A DNA stretch of 64,000 nt from Eucalyptus grandis (Eukaryota > Streptophyta > Magnoliopsida > Myrtales > Myrtaceae): NCBI RefSeq assembly GCF_016545825.1, contig NC_052621.1, positions 23,462,940-23,526,939 on the forward strand, read 5' to 3'. Shown piece by piece: positions 1 through 11,196 of this stretch (its first letter is position 1; each line of letters starts with the position of its first letter). The position numbers and the translations under genes were made by a program. Under the pieces are notes generated by a model, which saw only the letters and a program-made list of their open reading frames with translations, was not told the origin of the DNA and did no database searches.

Positions 1-1030
1 CATTGGCATGTCGATTGCAATCGCGTCTCCCTTTGAGAATGTCGCGTCCAGAGCATTTGCCACCAACCTGCTTGTATTTCTATTTCTGTTAGGAACAGCG
101 AAGTGAAAATGGACCGGCAAGTTTTACTAGTTTACAAAGAGCAATAGTTCAACGGAGGTCAATGGCGCGAGGATAGTGGAGGCAATCTACTTGATTGGAA
201 AAGGCTTCGAATCTGTTAATGTGGTTATTGCAGTCTCGTCATTGTTAAGCACAATGCTAAAAAAAGAACAGGAAAATGATTTGAAAAGTAAGGAGAGACC
301 AATGGAGCTGGCATTTTTTGAAGATTTGAAACTACGTCACATTTCACATTGATTATGAATACAGCTCCAAATAGGCACACAAAATTTGAAGATGCACCTC
401 CAAGTGCTGAGCAAATTCATTTTACCAAAGTTCTCGGACAATGAAATTACATCATCGAGGCTGTGTGAGCACTCGCATGAGTTTGATTGTCTGGGTAGAA
501 GTGCAGTGTGCTTCAACAATTAGCATTTTGGGACAGGCATTGATTCCAAAACCATGATTTGATTTCATCGTCTGAGAACTTAGGTAAAAGGTAAGCGTGG
601 CTTTTTGCAGGCATTGACCTCTCACGGGAGCAAAATTACGCTAGCATCAGAGGAAGAAGAGCATACATTACTTGTTCTCGAAGCTCTTTTAGTGTCATAC
701 GGTTAACATTCATGTGATCATAGCCTTCATCTCTCCATACTAAGGCTATGCTGTCATCCCCTCTCCTCTGTTGCTGTGAGGGCAATAAACAGCATTCAGC
801 TATGTTGAATACTGCCCCCGGAAGCCACGTACCCCGGGGCTTTGATTTGTCGCTGGTGTCGAGAATGCAGCTCGGGGGACGACGAAATGAAAGCGAGAGT
901 TCATTAAGAACTATCGACCAGTAGACCTGGAATCCATTAAAAGAATCCGATAAACTAGGAGCGTAGTAAGTACTTAGGAACTATGGAAATTTCTCAGTGG
1001 AGAACAAATTGAGTGGGCTCTTCCCAACTG

Positions 1031-2075
1031 TGTAGCACTGACACGGACATGCGACACGTGACATGACACGACATGACACACCGACTCATCATTCCTAAAA
1101 AAATAAGAAATTCCGACACGTTATATATATTAAATGAATATTTTTATTTTTAATTAATTTGATTCAAATTCATAATTAAATAAATAAGAAAAAAAGAGCA
1201 CACAATGAACTTACACTAATAATATTAATAAATCTATTCATAGGAAATTTGAAAGACATAATTATAATTAATGTGTATTTATATTTGGGGACATATTTGT
1301 AACTCTAACAAAAATTATTGATTAAAATAATGACCAACAAAAAATTAAAATTAACTTATTTAAATAAATTTGTAATCTTTTACGATGACCAAAATTTATT
1401 ATTATAATTCAATATTCAACACTTTTATTTTCCGAAATCACTTTATAACTTTTCTTATTTATTTTTCTGATTAAAAAAAGCCCCTGTGGTCTACTCCAAC
1501 CCTCGCCCCCACATTTATTTCACTCTCTTTCCATCATTCCTTCCCCCTCCCCCCGTGGTGCCGCGTCACTTCTTTCTTGAAAATTGAACACCCACGCTCC
1601 CCTCTCTCCAAAAAGAAGAAATCACGGCAATGTCCTATCAAAATCTTATTTTTAATTTTTTGAGTTTCCCCCATCAAAAACCCTAGCGCTCGCTTCTCCT
1701 TATCCTCGCACGACCCTTCTCCTCTCAATCTCTTCTCTCAATCACTCGCCACCTCACCTCCGGTCTTTCCTCCTTCACAAGCCCAGCCTCACCGCCGGCC
1801 CTCCATCTCAGTTGCGGTCCTCTCTCTGGGTTGCCTTTGTCTCTACTCTTCCTCTAGCCCTCTCTCACCATCGTGGCCTCGCCGTTGCTCCCTCCCTTGC
1901 CATTGTTTTCTTCAACGATCCTCTCTTTCGGATACATGTGTCAAAACGTATCAAGAAGAGTTGATCATGTGTCGGAAAATCTCACACGTGTTGACTGCGT
2001 GTCCAAACGTGTCGGACACGTTGACACATGTCAGACATGACACAGAGGCTCCGGCAACGTGTCCGTGCTTCATAG
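1031..2075. mobile_element. Non-autonomous TIR element rich in GACACG motifs, copy 1 (Mutator-like?)
   Basis: About 1 kb of inserted DNA in intron 2 of the unit 1 AAE copy. Both ends carry imperfect inverted termini built from GACACG/CGTGTC words (left TGTAGCACTGACACGGACAT; right end read inward TATGAAGCACGGACACGTTG). Unit 2 has the empty site near 43387 (ctctttccagtg), and the filled site has degraded copies of it on each side (cttcccaactg / ctttccagta), so the target duplication is about 9-10 bp, as in Mutator-like elements. The interior is AT-rich on the left and CT-rich on the right, with a stretch resembling a plant 5' leader around 1670-1900. No transposase frame is present. Confidence 0.65.
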
Positions 2076-2112
2076 CTTTCCAGTATACAAAACCGACTTA
2101 CATCAGGATGCT

Positions 2113-2240
2113 CCACGGAGAATTTCTGAAAAAGGCTAAAGCTCGTTATGGGATCCTTGTATGATGACCCCAAAAGCTTTCTGCCATGCGATTCCATGAG
2201 GCGTCCCAAGTTTGTTTCTTTTGATTGGGACCTGTCAAGA
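2113..2240 (-). pseudogene. AAE unit 1 copy, exon 2
   Basis: This exon aligns with exon 2 of the intact copy at 43413-43542. It encodes the stretch seen as '[19 protein letters not shown]' followed by '[13 protein letters not shown]', with donor GTAAGTCGG. The acceptor ends TTGACAG. The exon itself carries no stop, so the damage to this gene copy lies in exon 1, not here. Confidence 0.75.
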
Positions 2241-2730
2241 AAGGAATACTGCATCGGTTTAGATTTGAACACAAAATGATTAAATTCACAGACAATTCCG
2301 AGAGCCACACATGAAAGCTTTGCAGAAAAATATTCGCCACAACCTCAGCCAATTATACATATTTAAAGTCTGCAAATGGCACGAGTAAGTCATCTGGAAG
2401 GAATTGAACGAAGAAATGCATCAATCCTGATTCACAACTAGCAACATTCATTGATTTCCCCTAGACAGAAATGCTATAAATTAGGGCCATTCGCATCGCT
2501 TCCCCTCGCTATGTGCAAAATACCGACCATCGCCTTTTTCACCGGCAGCGGCTTCCCAGGACAGACCCGCCTCCACCAGGTCATCCACGCCCACCTCGCC
2601 GATGCTCTTGGGATTGTCCATCTCCCTCTCGCTCTCTCTGGGCAACGAGCGTCAGTCGCTTGACACTTCATTAGAAGGCGCCATTGGGGTAGTAGGTGAG
2701 GGAAGTGAGCTCATGATGGACCACGTGATT

Positions 2731-2748
2731 TTTTTTTTTTTTTTTTTT
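2731..2748. repeat. Poly-T tract
   Basis: A homopolymer run of T upstream of the broken AAE exon 1. It is absent at the matching place in unit 2 (near 44590), which suggests it grew after the units separated. The words 'ggaccacgtgatt' on each side are directly repeated, so it may mark a small slippage duplication. Confidence 0.6.
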
Positions 2749-2873
2749 GGTAAAGGGTAATGAATGGACCACGTGATTTGTCTTCGTTTAAGTCAACAAT
2801 TTCTTCATGTGTCGTCTCATTCATATGAAATTTAGTTCCGGGTGATGTGAGAGTCAAGGTTGTCAACTACCAC

Positions 2874-3882
2874 CTACATAGCACTGACATGATGGATACG
2901 CAACACGACACGATACGACACACCGATGTCATTTCTCAAAAATAAAGCATTCGACACGTGTTTGACACACGTTATATATTAAATGAATATTTTTATTTTT
3001 AATTAATTTGATTCAAATTCATAATTAAATAAATAATAAAAAAAGAGCATACAATGAACTTACACTGATAATATCAATAAATCTATTTATAGAAAATTCA
3101 AAAGACATATTCATAATTAATGCGTATTTATGTTTGAGAACATATTTCTAACTCTAACAAAAATTATTAATAAAACTAATGACTAACAAAAAATTAGAAT
3201 TAACTTATTTAAATAAATCTATAATATTTTACAATGACCAAAAAAACCGTGGTCCACCCCAACCCTCACCCCCATATTTATTTCACTCTCTTTCTATCAT
3301 TTCTTCACCCCACTTCTTAGCCTCCCTTATTTATTTTTCTAATAAAAAAATAAAAGTCCCTGAGGTCCACATCAAGGTCCACCCACCCCCCGGCCGCGTC
3401 ACTTCCCCTCTCTCCAGAAAGAGGAAATGATGACAATGTTCCATCAAAATCTTATTTTTAATTTTTTGAGTTTCCTCCTCTCAAAAACCCTAGCCTTGGC
3501 CTTCTCCTCCTCCTCGCACGACCCTCCTCCTCTCAATCTCTTCTCTCTTTGTTGCCTCATCATAATCGCTCGCCACCTCGCCTCCGGCCCTTCCTCCTTT
3601 GCAGTCGCAGCCTCGCTGCCCACCTTCCATCGCAGTCGCGATCCTCTCTTTGGGTTGCCTTGGTCTCTGCTCTTCCTCTAACCCTCTCTCACTATTGCAG
3701 CCTCGCCATCGCCTCCACTCCCTTGCCGTTGATTTCTTCAACGATCCTCTCTCCTAAACATGTGTGTTGGAATATGTCGAGAAGAGTTGACCACTTATCG
3801 AAAAATCCCACACATGTTGAATGCGCGTCCGAGCGTGTCGGACACGACATAGAGGCTCCGGCAACATGTCCATGCTTCATAG
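2874..3882. mobile_element. Non-autonomous TIR element rich in GACACG motifs, copy 2
   Basis: This is the same family as the element at 1031-2075; the two align over most of their length, including the AT-rich left part and the CT-rich leader-like right part. It sits between 'actaccac' (2866-2873) and 'actaccaa' (3883-3890). Unit 2 has a single 'actaccac' at about 44697, so this is a clean filled/empty pair with a target duplication of 8 bp, or 9 bp with one more mismatch. The ends again show CTACATAGCACTGACA and its degraded inverted partner. Short open frames inside (for example 3549-3995 plus) are not recognisable proteins. Confidence 0.7.
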
Positions 3883-3947
3883 ACTACCAAGAGGCAGAGG
3901 TAGTTAGTTGGTTAGGACATGTTATGTGGAGAACGTCGGGTGGGGAT

Positions 3948-4455
3948 TGTAAGAATTATTGTGGCCCACGTGATATGATTTATTATATAGTTTAATAATT
4001 GTTGAAATGCTATAAAAAATAATATAAATAAATATTGGTTATGAGAAGTTGCAACTCCAATAAAATGAAATTGTATAATCCTCAAGGGAAGTTACTGCTT
4101 TTCCGAAGATGTGCGACTTTTATGAAAGTTAAAAGGCGTTTTGATAGAAGGCACCTGTTGATAGAATGTATAAATAGAATTTGGTCCTCTCTCCACCCAT
4201 ATGAACAACAATAACTAAAAAGAATTTGGTATTATCTCCTCCATTGATAGAATACATTAAATAATAGTGGGTTAAAGGAGAGAAATTGGATTTCTTCATT
4301 TGGTTCGAGTTCTTCGGTTATCCACAATGATTACCATTAAGGATAACGCTATGAATAAAGGTACGTCTTCATCTATTTGTGAAAATCATAAAGATCAAAT
4401 ATCACTGTTTTCTTTTAAATTTCCGCATCAAAGAATTATATATATTATCTAAGAG
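3948..4455. mobile_element. Solo-LTR-like insertion of about 500 bp
   Basis: This segment is present in unit 1 and missing from unit 2, where 'gtcgggtagcgatttctggg' runs straight on near 44750. It begins TGTAAGAATTATTG and is AT-rich, with a TATAAATA box at about 4168-4175 followed by a CT-rich stretch, a layout typical of an LTR promoter. The right end has no clean CA, and the flanks (ggggat / gagggt) give only a weak target duplication, so the class is uncertain. It could be a diverged copia solo LTR or a TRIM LTR. Confidence 0.4.
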
Positions 4456-5472
4456 GGTTTCTGGGATCGCCTTGTCATTAACCCTTAAACACCAACCCAA
4501 GCACAGCAGCTTTCTTTATAATTCGGAAAGAGACGTGTCACCATTCCCATCCAGACCAGAATAGCCCTTGGACATCGCCATGTTGGTTAATTACGTCGAT
4601 TTGTAATTTTGAGTGAAGTGCGACTGCAATGTAAGCTTTCGGCAACATGTGTAAGTGGAATGATACCTTTTTCGTGGCTAGAACCCAAAGGGGTAGGTGG
4701 AATGATACCTACTTCGTGGCTAGAACCCAAAGGGGGTAGGGACCTTTTCGAATGGCAGCTTTAGCTAAACCTCACCTCAAATGTTTTGATCTCCTTACGT
4801 CTGTTGAGAGGACAGTGTCATAAAAAGAACGAAGGCAAAATAGAAGAGCACACTTTATAACTATTATTATATTTAACAGCTTTTACTATCGAATTTTAAG
4901 TTTTCTATTACCGCCAACCAAACATGTTTATTTTCCAGTTGGACATGTCGATAAGCAAAACAAAACTCCAGACGCGGAGATCTCCATCGCAAAAAAGTCC
5001 TGAGAATAGATTAGAACGATAAGTAGTTTGATCAAGGTCTGTATCGGACAACAATAAACTTTTGCAGCTCATGTGCTATAGCCAGTTCGCTCGGACTGCC
5101 CATATGGTTCATCAACCGAAGCACATCCTCCAGATCATATTCAATAACATTCGACTGTCCCACCTCCTACATGTCCTAGATCCATTCTGACCATAATTCC
5201 TAGGTCTGAAACAGTTTATTTTCTCATCAAGAAACACCCATATATTTTACATAGTAGACAGTGACATCCCGGTGCACGTCAATTAAGTTCACTATTTCCA
5301 CAATAACAGAGACACCTGAGGGCTGAATCCACCAACAATCAACAAAATTAAGTTCATCATGCAATCTCCATCAGATTGCAACGTGAAAAAGACGTCCCAC
5401 AATATTTAACGCTAATAGCAAAGGAGTCTACATACATAATGACAACAAACCACAAAGGTGCAACAGAGAGAT
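4456..5472. other. Intergenic spacer between AAE and SR genes, unit 1
   Basis: This spacer is shared with unit 2 (44760-45105 and 46597-47390). It holds a local direct repeat, 'gtggaatgatacct(t/a)..ttcgtggctagaacccaaagg', at about 4656-4735 that is single in unit 2, and one exon-like open stretch described separately. Nothing else coding was recognised. It is the upstream side of the AAE gene and the downstream side of the SR gene. Confidence 0.6.
5032..5166 (-). other. Orphan terminal-exon-like frame, unit 1
   Basis: A short open stretch preceded on the minus strand by a good acceptor (..CATGTAG|GAG). Its translation has the core 'NVIEYDLEDVLRLMNHMGS' and then 'PSELAIAHELQKFIVV', ending at a TGA. 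The unit 2 counterpart (46925-47050) keeps the same frame with a few substitutions and an earlier TAG. It looks like the last exon of a protein-coding gene, but I do not recognise the family and see no upstream exons. Without partners it is probably a duplicated fragment or an alternative last exon of the SR gene. Confidence 0.35.
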
Positions 5473-8044
5473 TGTGACATCCTGAATTTTCAGATTTTAT
5501 TTTCGATTAAATAAATCGGGCCTTTCATCGACGCGCCGATAGTGCTATTCTCTGAGTTGATCACTCAAGGGATAACTAGACTATCAGAGGAAACAATTAA
5601 GGAATCTAAATGCAATAGACTTGAGAATTCGACCAGGAATCGACTGCTCGACTGTATTGATCTGCAAGGGTCATTACGGCACTATCAGAAATCAATCAGA
5701 GATCGGAGATAGGTCGATTTGACTGAGATATGTAATCAGAGTTTGGGTGATTCCACTTGATTGCAAAATACTCGTCGATCAGCACTAGATTGATTTTTCT
5801 ATCGTTTTGGTACCCGGTGCTTGTAATTGAAACCTCGAGATTTTCACGACAATTAAGAGTCGCCAATGTGTCGAATATGCACTATGTGACTCGAGATAAA
5901 TCGATCGCAAGTCAATTGTACTAAAAATTCCTAAAAGTTACCCGGTAAACTAGGTCACTCTAAAAGCACACCGGATCGAAAATAAATAACCGCGACTTTG
6001 AACCCGATTTCAGAAATCGAAAGTCCTGTGGTGTCACGAGCTATTTTAGGGACGTCGACTCATTCTCCGAAGAATTTTCAGAGATTCCGAGGTTTTTTAC
6101 GGAAATTTGGATTGGCCGAATTGAAGAGATTTTCGACTTGCAAACCGAGCTATATGACGAAGGGGACTTGTAGAAATTATGTGGGCTTTTTCTACATCAA
6201 ATTTGGACATCAAATTGAAGAATTTGGGTGGAAATTGAAGCTTTATTAAGAAATTCGGAATTAGAAAAAGGGCAGCATTTGTGGGCATCAAAATGAGTTT
6301 AATTGTGAAGATAATTGTAAGAAAGTATTGTGAGATCAAGGGATAAGATTGAGCACTATTTGGGGACCAAGCAATTAAGTTTTTGGATAGGTTTATGGAC
6401 TTTTCTCTCTCTCCCCCGAAGCTTCAGTCGCACGCCTCACTGGCCTCCTCCTCCTTCGCATCTTCGGGCACATCTCTCTTTCCTTCAGTCAAAGCACCCC
6501 GCACCCCACGTACGAAGCAGCTTCTGCTCTTGCCTTTCCTTCATCCTTTTGTCTTCAATTGAAGTCTGCAATTCCCCACACTGTTCTCCACGATTTCCCC
6601 TCCATCTTGCTGCCACGCCATCCACCGGTCAACTCTTCTCTTCAGCAATGCCATTGTTGACCGAAGAAGCCCAGAGCTCCACCGAAGACCTAGGCCCACG
6701 CGTCTTCAATTTTGCCGAGCTACCACCGTCTGAAGAAGCCCCCACCAGCTTCTCCACCGAAACAGTTTCGGTCTTGCCGCGCTGCCATCTCCAAAGCCCA
6801 CCGAAGTCAGCCGAGTTCCTGCTTTGTTGACCCTACTGCCGTGTGTCTTCATCGAGCAAACGGCCAGTTCGCTCGCGCCAGCAACGTCCCAGCTGCCACC
6901 TCTCACGTCCGCGTGGTCTTCCCCAGCAGCAGCTCTTACTGCTTCCTTCGTCCGCATCTTCAGCCCTTCATCACCGAAGCCAGCAGTCCAGCGAACTCCC
7001 CTCCTTTGCTGCTTCTCTCGCCTGGCCCAGCTTGCACGCCAGCCCACAGCCCAGCCCACGAGTCCACAGAATTCCTGCAGTAGCCCAAGCTGTCGCTCGT
7101 GAACTTCAGCCTTGAAGCCCAGCAAAATTAGTCCAGCAGGCCCATTCTGTTCATTCCATCAGCAGCTCACTTCAATTTCAGTCCAGCAACTTCAGCCCGT
7201 TGAGTTCAGCGAAGCCCGCGATTTTGAGGCCTAAGCCCGTGAAGTTAGCCTGCTTCAGGCCCGGTCCAATTCAAAAGCAAATCTCAGATTGGACTGAGAT
7301 TTGCTGGGCCTGTTTTAGGCCCAGCCCGAGTGTCCGCCAACGCCGCTGAAAATTCGGATTTCGACTGCCGTCGCGCTGTTGTTACGATGAACCGATTTCC
7401 GCAATTAACCGGTGAGTTTATGCACTAAACCCTTCTTAGTAGGCTAATGACGTCTAAGGGGTGTTTAAATTTATTTAATTAGGAATTAGGTGGTTAGTTA
7501 GATTAAATTAGAAATTTAATTATTTAATCGAGCATGTTAGGTGGTTAGCATGGTTTAGTTAAGGCCTAAATAAATTGTACTATTTATCTAGACGGGTTCG
7601 GGAATTTTCCGGGTCCGTATTGGTTATTAATTTAATGATTCTAGCCTAGGTTAGTATTTTTAGGATTTAGATTGATTGATTTAATTAATTTCAGTAATTA
7701 TTTAATTATTAAATATTTTCCGGAAATTAGGGATAGTCAGTGACCGGAATTTCATGCTGATTGCAATGGTATGGTTAATTTCTACAATTGGATGTTAAAT
7801 TGCGCAAATTGAGTGCTGATTGGATTTTTGGTATTTAATTCCAAAAATTGTTAATTTTCAATATTTATTCAGAAAATCCCGGGTGGCGGATTTTGACACC
7901 AAAAATAGTTTTTAGTACTATATGAATAGTGGGATTTTAAAAATGAAGAATATCAATTTTTCTAGGTCAAGTTGACCGTGTACCCACACACGAGTAATTT
8001 CATGTGAATTTATGTCAAGGTCACTGTCCACACTTCCCCGTTAA

Positions 8045-8330
8045 AATCCTTACATCAAAGTTTGCCAAACCTATCACTGTTATTGCTCTCATTGACACAG
8101 GTGCAAGTTCAATTCTAGACACCAAAATTCTTCCTGAAGAATTCTGGACTCCTTACACCCAATATTTCAACTCGCTTTAGAGATACTTTCTCCACAAATG
8201 TCGAACCACTCCCGTAATCGTCCAGTTCTTTCCACAGTGCTCTATAACTGCGAAGATTTTTGGATCTAACCTTCCCAATAAAGACTTGATAATTGGGTGG
8301 GACATCATGACTCAAATCTCACAGCTTCGT
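8045..8330 (+). pseudogene. Viral aspartic protease remnant
   Basis: The remnant starts inside the protease domain. The catalytic motif is seen as ALIDTGASSIL in one frame. Downstream pieces (IVQFFPQCSI, then NLPNKDLIIGWDI) lie in shifted frames, and a stop occurs near 8178. The domain would cut the viral polyprotein; here it is frame-broken and N-terminally truncated. The end merges into the RT frame. Confidence 0.7.
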
Positions 8331-9557
8331 ATCATTCCTAGAAAAGGTCTTAGGTATAAAGATCAATTCTCTAAGTTTGTCAATATCCAGAGACTCTTTT
8401 CTATCCAAATGAGTCTACTAGATCCAATTATGCAGAAGTTATTAGAATCTTGTTCAGAATCCCATGCAGAATTTGCTCAAAAGTGCTCTCATCCTTTATG
8501 GGAAAACCCAGAGTTCTTTGTTCGCCTTCCTTTCAAGAAGAATGAAGACATAAACCCAACCAAGGCGAGCCACATGGGAATGAAGCCAGAACATTTGGTT
8601 CTAGCTCAAAGGGAATGCTCAGAACTTTTGCAACAATGCCTTATTGAAGTTTCTGACTCACAATGGGCTTGTGAAGCCTTTTATGTCAATAAGCGTGCCG
8701 AGCAAAACAGAGGAAAAATGAGATTGGTAGTCAATTATCAACCTCTCAATCTTTTCCTCCAAGATGATAAATTCCCTTTACCATCTAGAGATTCTCTCTT
8801 TAGTGGTCTAACCAAAGCCCACATCTATTCCAAATTCGACCTCAAAGCCGGATTTTGGCAATTGGGCATCCATCCTGAAGACAGATCCAAAACTGGATTC
8901 TGTATTCCAAACCAGCACTTCCAATGGAAAGTTCTTCCTTTTGGCTTAAAGGTAGCACCATCCCTTTTCCAAAAGGCCATGTGTCGCATCTTCCAACCAA
9001 TTCTATCAAGTGCAGTTGTATACATTGATGATATTCTGCTCTACAGCCCTGATGAGCAGTCACACTGTCAACTCCTTGAGCAGTTTGCAGAAATCGTGAA
9101 AAAGCATGGCATTATGCTTTCCCAAAGAAAGATGAATATTGCCCAAACAGAAATCGAATTTCTTGGTATGCACCTTAACAAAGGAACATACTACCCAGGG
9201 TCACATATCGCTCAAGAATTACTGAAGTTTCCTCAGGATAACTTCACAACAAAGCAAGTCCAGCAATTTCTTGGGATAATTAATTATCTCAGGGTTTTTG
9301 TCCCAAATATTGCAAAGCTTCTGATCCCTTTGCAATCCATGCTGAAGAAGAATGCCCCACCGTGGGGAAAAACTCAGACCAAAGCAGTTGTTGAACTTAA
9401 GGAGATTATGCACAATCTCCCACCATTACAAATACCATCAACAGGCAAAAGAATTCTCCAACCGACGCTGACGAATACCTTTGGGCAGCTGTTCTTTTTG
9501 AAGAAATTGATGGTAAGAGACTCATCTCGTGCTCATAAAAGTGGAAAGTTTTCCTGA
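8286..9557 (+). CDS. Viral reverse transcriptase frame (endogenous, partial polyprotein)
   Basis: An uninterrupted frame of 423 codons inside the endogenous virus. The reverse transcriptase core is visible in order: MRLVVNYQPLN (about residue 140), FDLKAGFWQLGIHPEDRSKT, LPFGLKVAPSLFQKAM, the catalytic VYIDDILLYS (about residue 245) and FLGMHLNKGTYYPG. The enzyme would copy viral RNA into DNA. The first methionine falls inside the upstream protease region, so the true polyprotein start is elsewhere and this ATG is only the ORF limit. After about residue 390 the frame leaves the expected RNase H sequence because of a frameshift near 9460. Retention of an intact RT core is notable next to the decay on both sides. 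It is not expected to be an active gene. Confidence 0.8.
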   Translation: MIIGWDIMTQISQLRIIPRKGLRYKDQFSKFVNIQRLFSIQMSLLDPIMQKLLESCSESHAEFAQKCSHPLWENPEFFVRLPFKKNEDINPTKASHMGMKPEHLVLAQRECSELLQQCLIEVSDSQWACEAFYVNKRAEQNRGKMRLVVNYQPLNLFLQDDKFPLPSRDSLFSGLTKAHIYSKFDLKAGFWQLGIHPEDRSKTGFCIPNQHFQWKVLPFGLKVAPSLFQKAMCRIFQPILSSAVVYIDDILLYSPDEQSHCQLLEQFAEIVKKHGIMLSQRKMNIAQTEIEFLGMHLNKGTYYPGSHIAQELLKFPQDNFTTKQVQQFLGIINYLRVFVPNIAKLLIPLQSMLKKNAPPWGKTQTKAVVELKEIMHNLPPLQIPSTGKRILQPTLTNTFGQLFFLKKLMVRDSSRAHKSGKFS

Positions 9558-9959
9558 GGCTGAAATGCATTACCATTCCACTTTCAAAGAAATCTTAGCA
9601 TTAAAAATGGAATAAAAAAAGTTTGAGTTTCATCTCATCGGCCACCACTTTCGGTAGAATTAGACATGGCATCTTTCCCTCAGATGACCAAGTTTAAACA
9701 GAAACATATTCCAAATTCCCAACTGCTTCGATGGGCTGAATGGTTTTCAAAATACTCCTTTGAAACTAAGCATATTCCTGGAAAAAATAATGTACTTGCT
9801 GACTTCTTATCAAGGCCAAAAGCACCCGCCGAGATCAACATGTATATCAAAAGGCCTGCTTTCCATATGCTCAACCATGAAGTAAAATACAAAATCGAGA
9901 ACATCAAAGATTCACAAAGCTGGAAATACCCCAGAAATTATTCAAGAAATCGAGAATGA
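9460..9959 (+). pseudogene. Viral RNase H remnant
   Basis: The RNase H domain follows the RT but in other frames. Its start, with TDADEYLWAAVLFEE, is read near 9463-9507 in a frame different from the RT. The end is clear in the frame 9666-9959, with RWAEWFSKYSFETKHIPGKN followed by VLADFLSRPKAP, the usual close of a retroelement RNase H. Stops at about 9536-9620 break the middle. The domain would remove RNA from the RNA-DNA hybrid. Confidence 0.65.
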
Positions 9960-11005
9960 CAGCCTTTGCCGAGAACTTGAGAACCTCATGTGGCAAAGCC
10001 ACAGACCTATTCAGATTCAATGGAGGTTCGATTCTTTATCCTTTCGGGTTAAATATGAATTATCCATTCATTCATCCTCTTATCTGAAAGGAAGATGATT
10101 TTCCTGAACAACTCAAAACGTTATTATGGTACTTAACCAATAAGTATTTGATAGCTTTTGAAATCCCAACCAGAAGATTCATTGCTAACCTCACAAGGAT
10201 ATTCTTGCTCGGAAGAAACATTGAAAAAGAGTGTGATAGAAATCTTTTAGAATTTCTAAATTGGTTCCATCATCCTACATGTTGGAAACAAGACTTGGAA
10301 AAAGAATTGAGATCCATGACGCCAAATCCTGAGGTTCATACCATCCTGTTTTTCCGACGTCCTTGGAATTTTTGCAGAAATAATGGTAGTATTCTCGATG
10401 CACCACTGGAAATAGGAACCACATCCTATAAACCTAACTTGAACAGCCGAGAAGCTCGAATTTACAAATCTTATCCTAGATCTGTTCGACTTTGTGAACA
10501 TGAATATCGAGAACTCTAGAGAATCCTGTGCCAGGAAAACAAGACCATTCCCGAAGATATTTGGAATAATGCACCCACTACGTGGGATCATTATGACCTA
10601 GCACCGAAGCTAAGGAAGCACTCGGACAATACGAGACAAGCCTCATCGTCCCAAGAGCCTGAAATGACAAGCGAAGATGACATTGTCCAATCCACCCAGG
10701 ACCCCTATGCACGCTTTGGAGGACCTCTGTCCCAGGATCCCTACGAACAATTTCAAAGTATGGACACATCTTTCTATGCAGAGCCATCCAACTGGCCTCA
10801 GCCAAGAATTCCCGACCCCCAACAAGATGAAGAAGAAGCATCATATTGGGCTCATGAACAAGCATCCTCATCACGAAGGCTAAATCAAATCCTCTCACCT
10901 GAAGACCTTGAAGCCCTTGAACAGAAATATGAGGCACATCTCCTAGAGGATAGCTCGGATGACTCAGTTTGTAGCTACAATGCTCATGACGGACGAGACC
11001 GTTGA
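9960..11005 (+). pseudogene. Viral C-terminal region of unknown function
   Basis: Downstream of RNase H there are open stretches at 10148-10519 and 10664-11005 separated by stops and frame changes. The first is rich in aromatic and basic residues (FLNWFHHPTCWKQDLEKELR). The second is acidic and polar (PQQDEEEASYWAHEQ; LSPEDLEALEQKYEAHLLED). The pieces follow each other without a gap and probably belong to one original frame that extends beyond the polymerase. I do not know the function. The region ends with a stop at about 11003, just before the promoter-like sequence. Confidence 0.45.
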
Positions 11006-11187
11006 GTCCGTACAATTTCACTGTAGCAAATCACTGTTCACTTTTACTGTAGCACTAGGCTAGGGAATGAACTGTTCACAGTACAGTCACTATTCATAGT
11101 GTGCGAATAATTCCCTTTCGGTGCCCCTGTTTGTATCCGGACCCGTGAGCTAGGTCCCTGTGTGTGTCCTTGTGACCTCTTATTGCC

Positions 11188-11196
11188 TATATAAGG
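11188..11196 (+). promoter_or_regulatory. TATA box of the pararetrovirus promoter-like region
   Basis: The sequence TATATAAGG lies about 180 bp after the last viral stop codon. Upstream are clustered short words (ctgtagca, actgttcac, cactattcat at 11020-11100). Downstream is a leader of several hundred bases with no long frame. Position and form match the single genomic promoter of plant pararetroviruses. Activity in the host is unknown. Confidence 0.5.

Larger units (their letters stand above)
1..2621 (-). pseudogene. AAE17/AAE18-like acyl-activating enzyme, unit 1 copy (5' part, broken exon 1)
   Basis: This is the 5' part of a peroxisomal acyl-activating enzyme gene; the 3' part lies left of the window. 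Positions 1-67 are the start of exon 4 and match 37321-37387 of the intact copy. Exon 3 is 667-926, with the visible stretch '[19 protein letters not shown]' and donor GTATGC at 666-661. Exon 2 is about 2112-2241. Exon 1 starts at ATG 2619-2621 ([20 protein letters not shown]), but after about 27 codons it jumps from 'EAA' into sequence that in the unit 2 copy lies about 560 bp further on. That deletion (junction about 2540) removes most of exon 1 and its donor, so a normal N-terminus cannot be made. A TIR element sits in intron 2 at 1031-2075. I infer a dead copy unless an alternative first exon is used. Confidence 0.85.

Noticed and set aside
3179..3995. Plus-strand frames in the second GACACG element as a possible captured gene
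   Set aside because: The frames differ from those in the sister element at 1031-2075 and show no domain; only the nucleotide sequence is conserved.
6330..7125. Overlapping open frames of 90-166 codons on both strands in the solo LTR
   Set aside because: They are low-complexity Pro/Ser-rich frames in a GC-rich block, overlap on both strands and show no known domain. They are best seen as part of the LTR.
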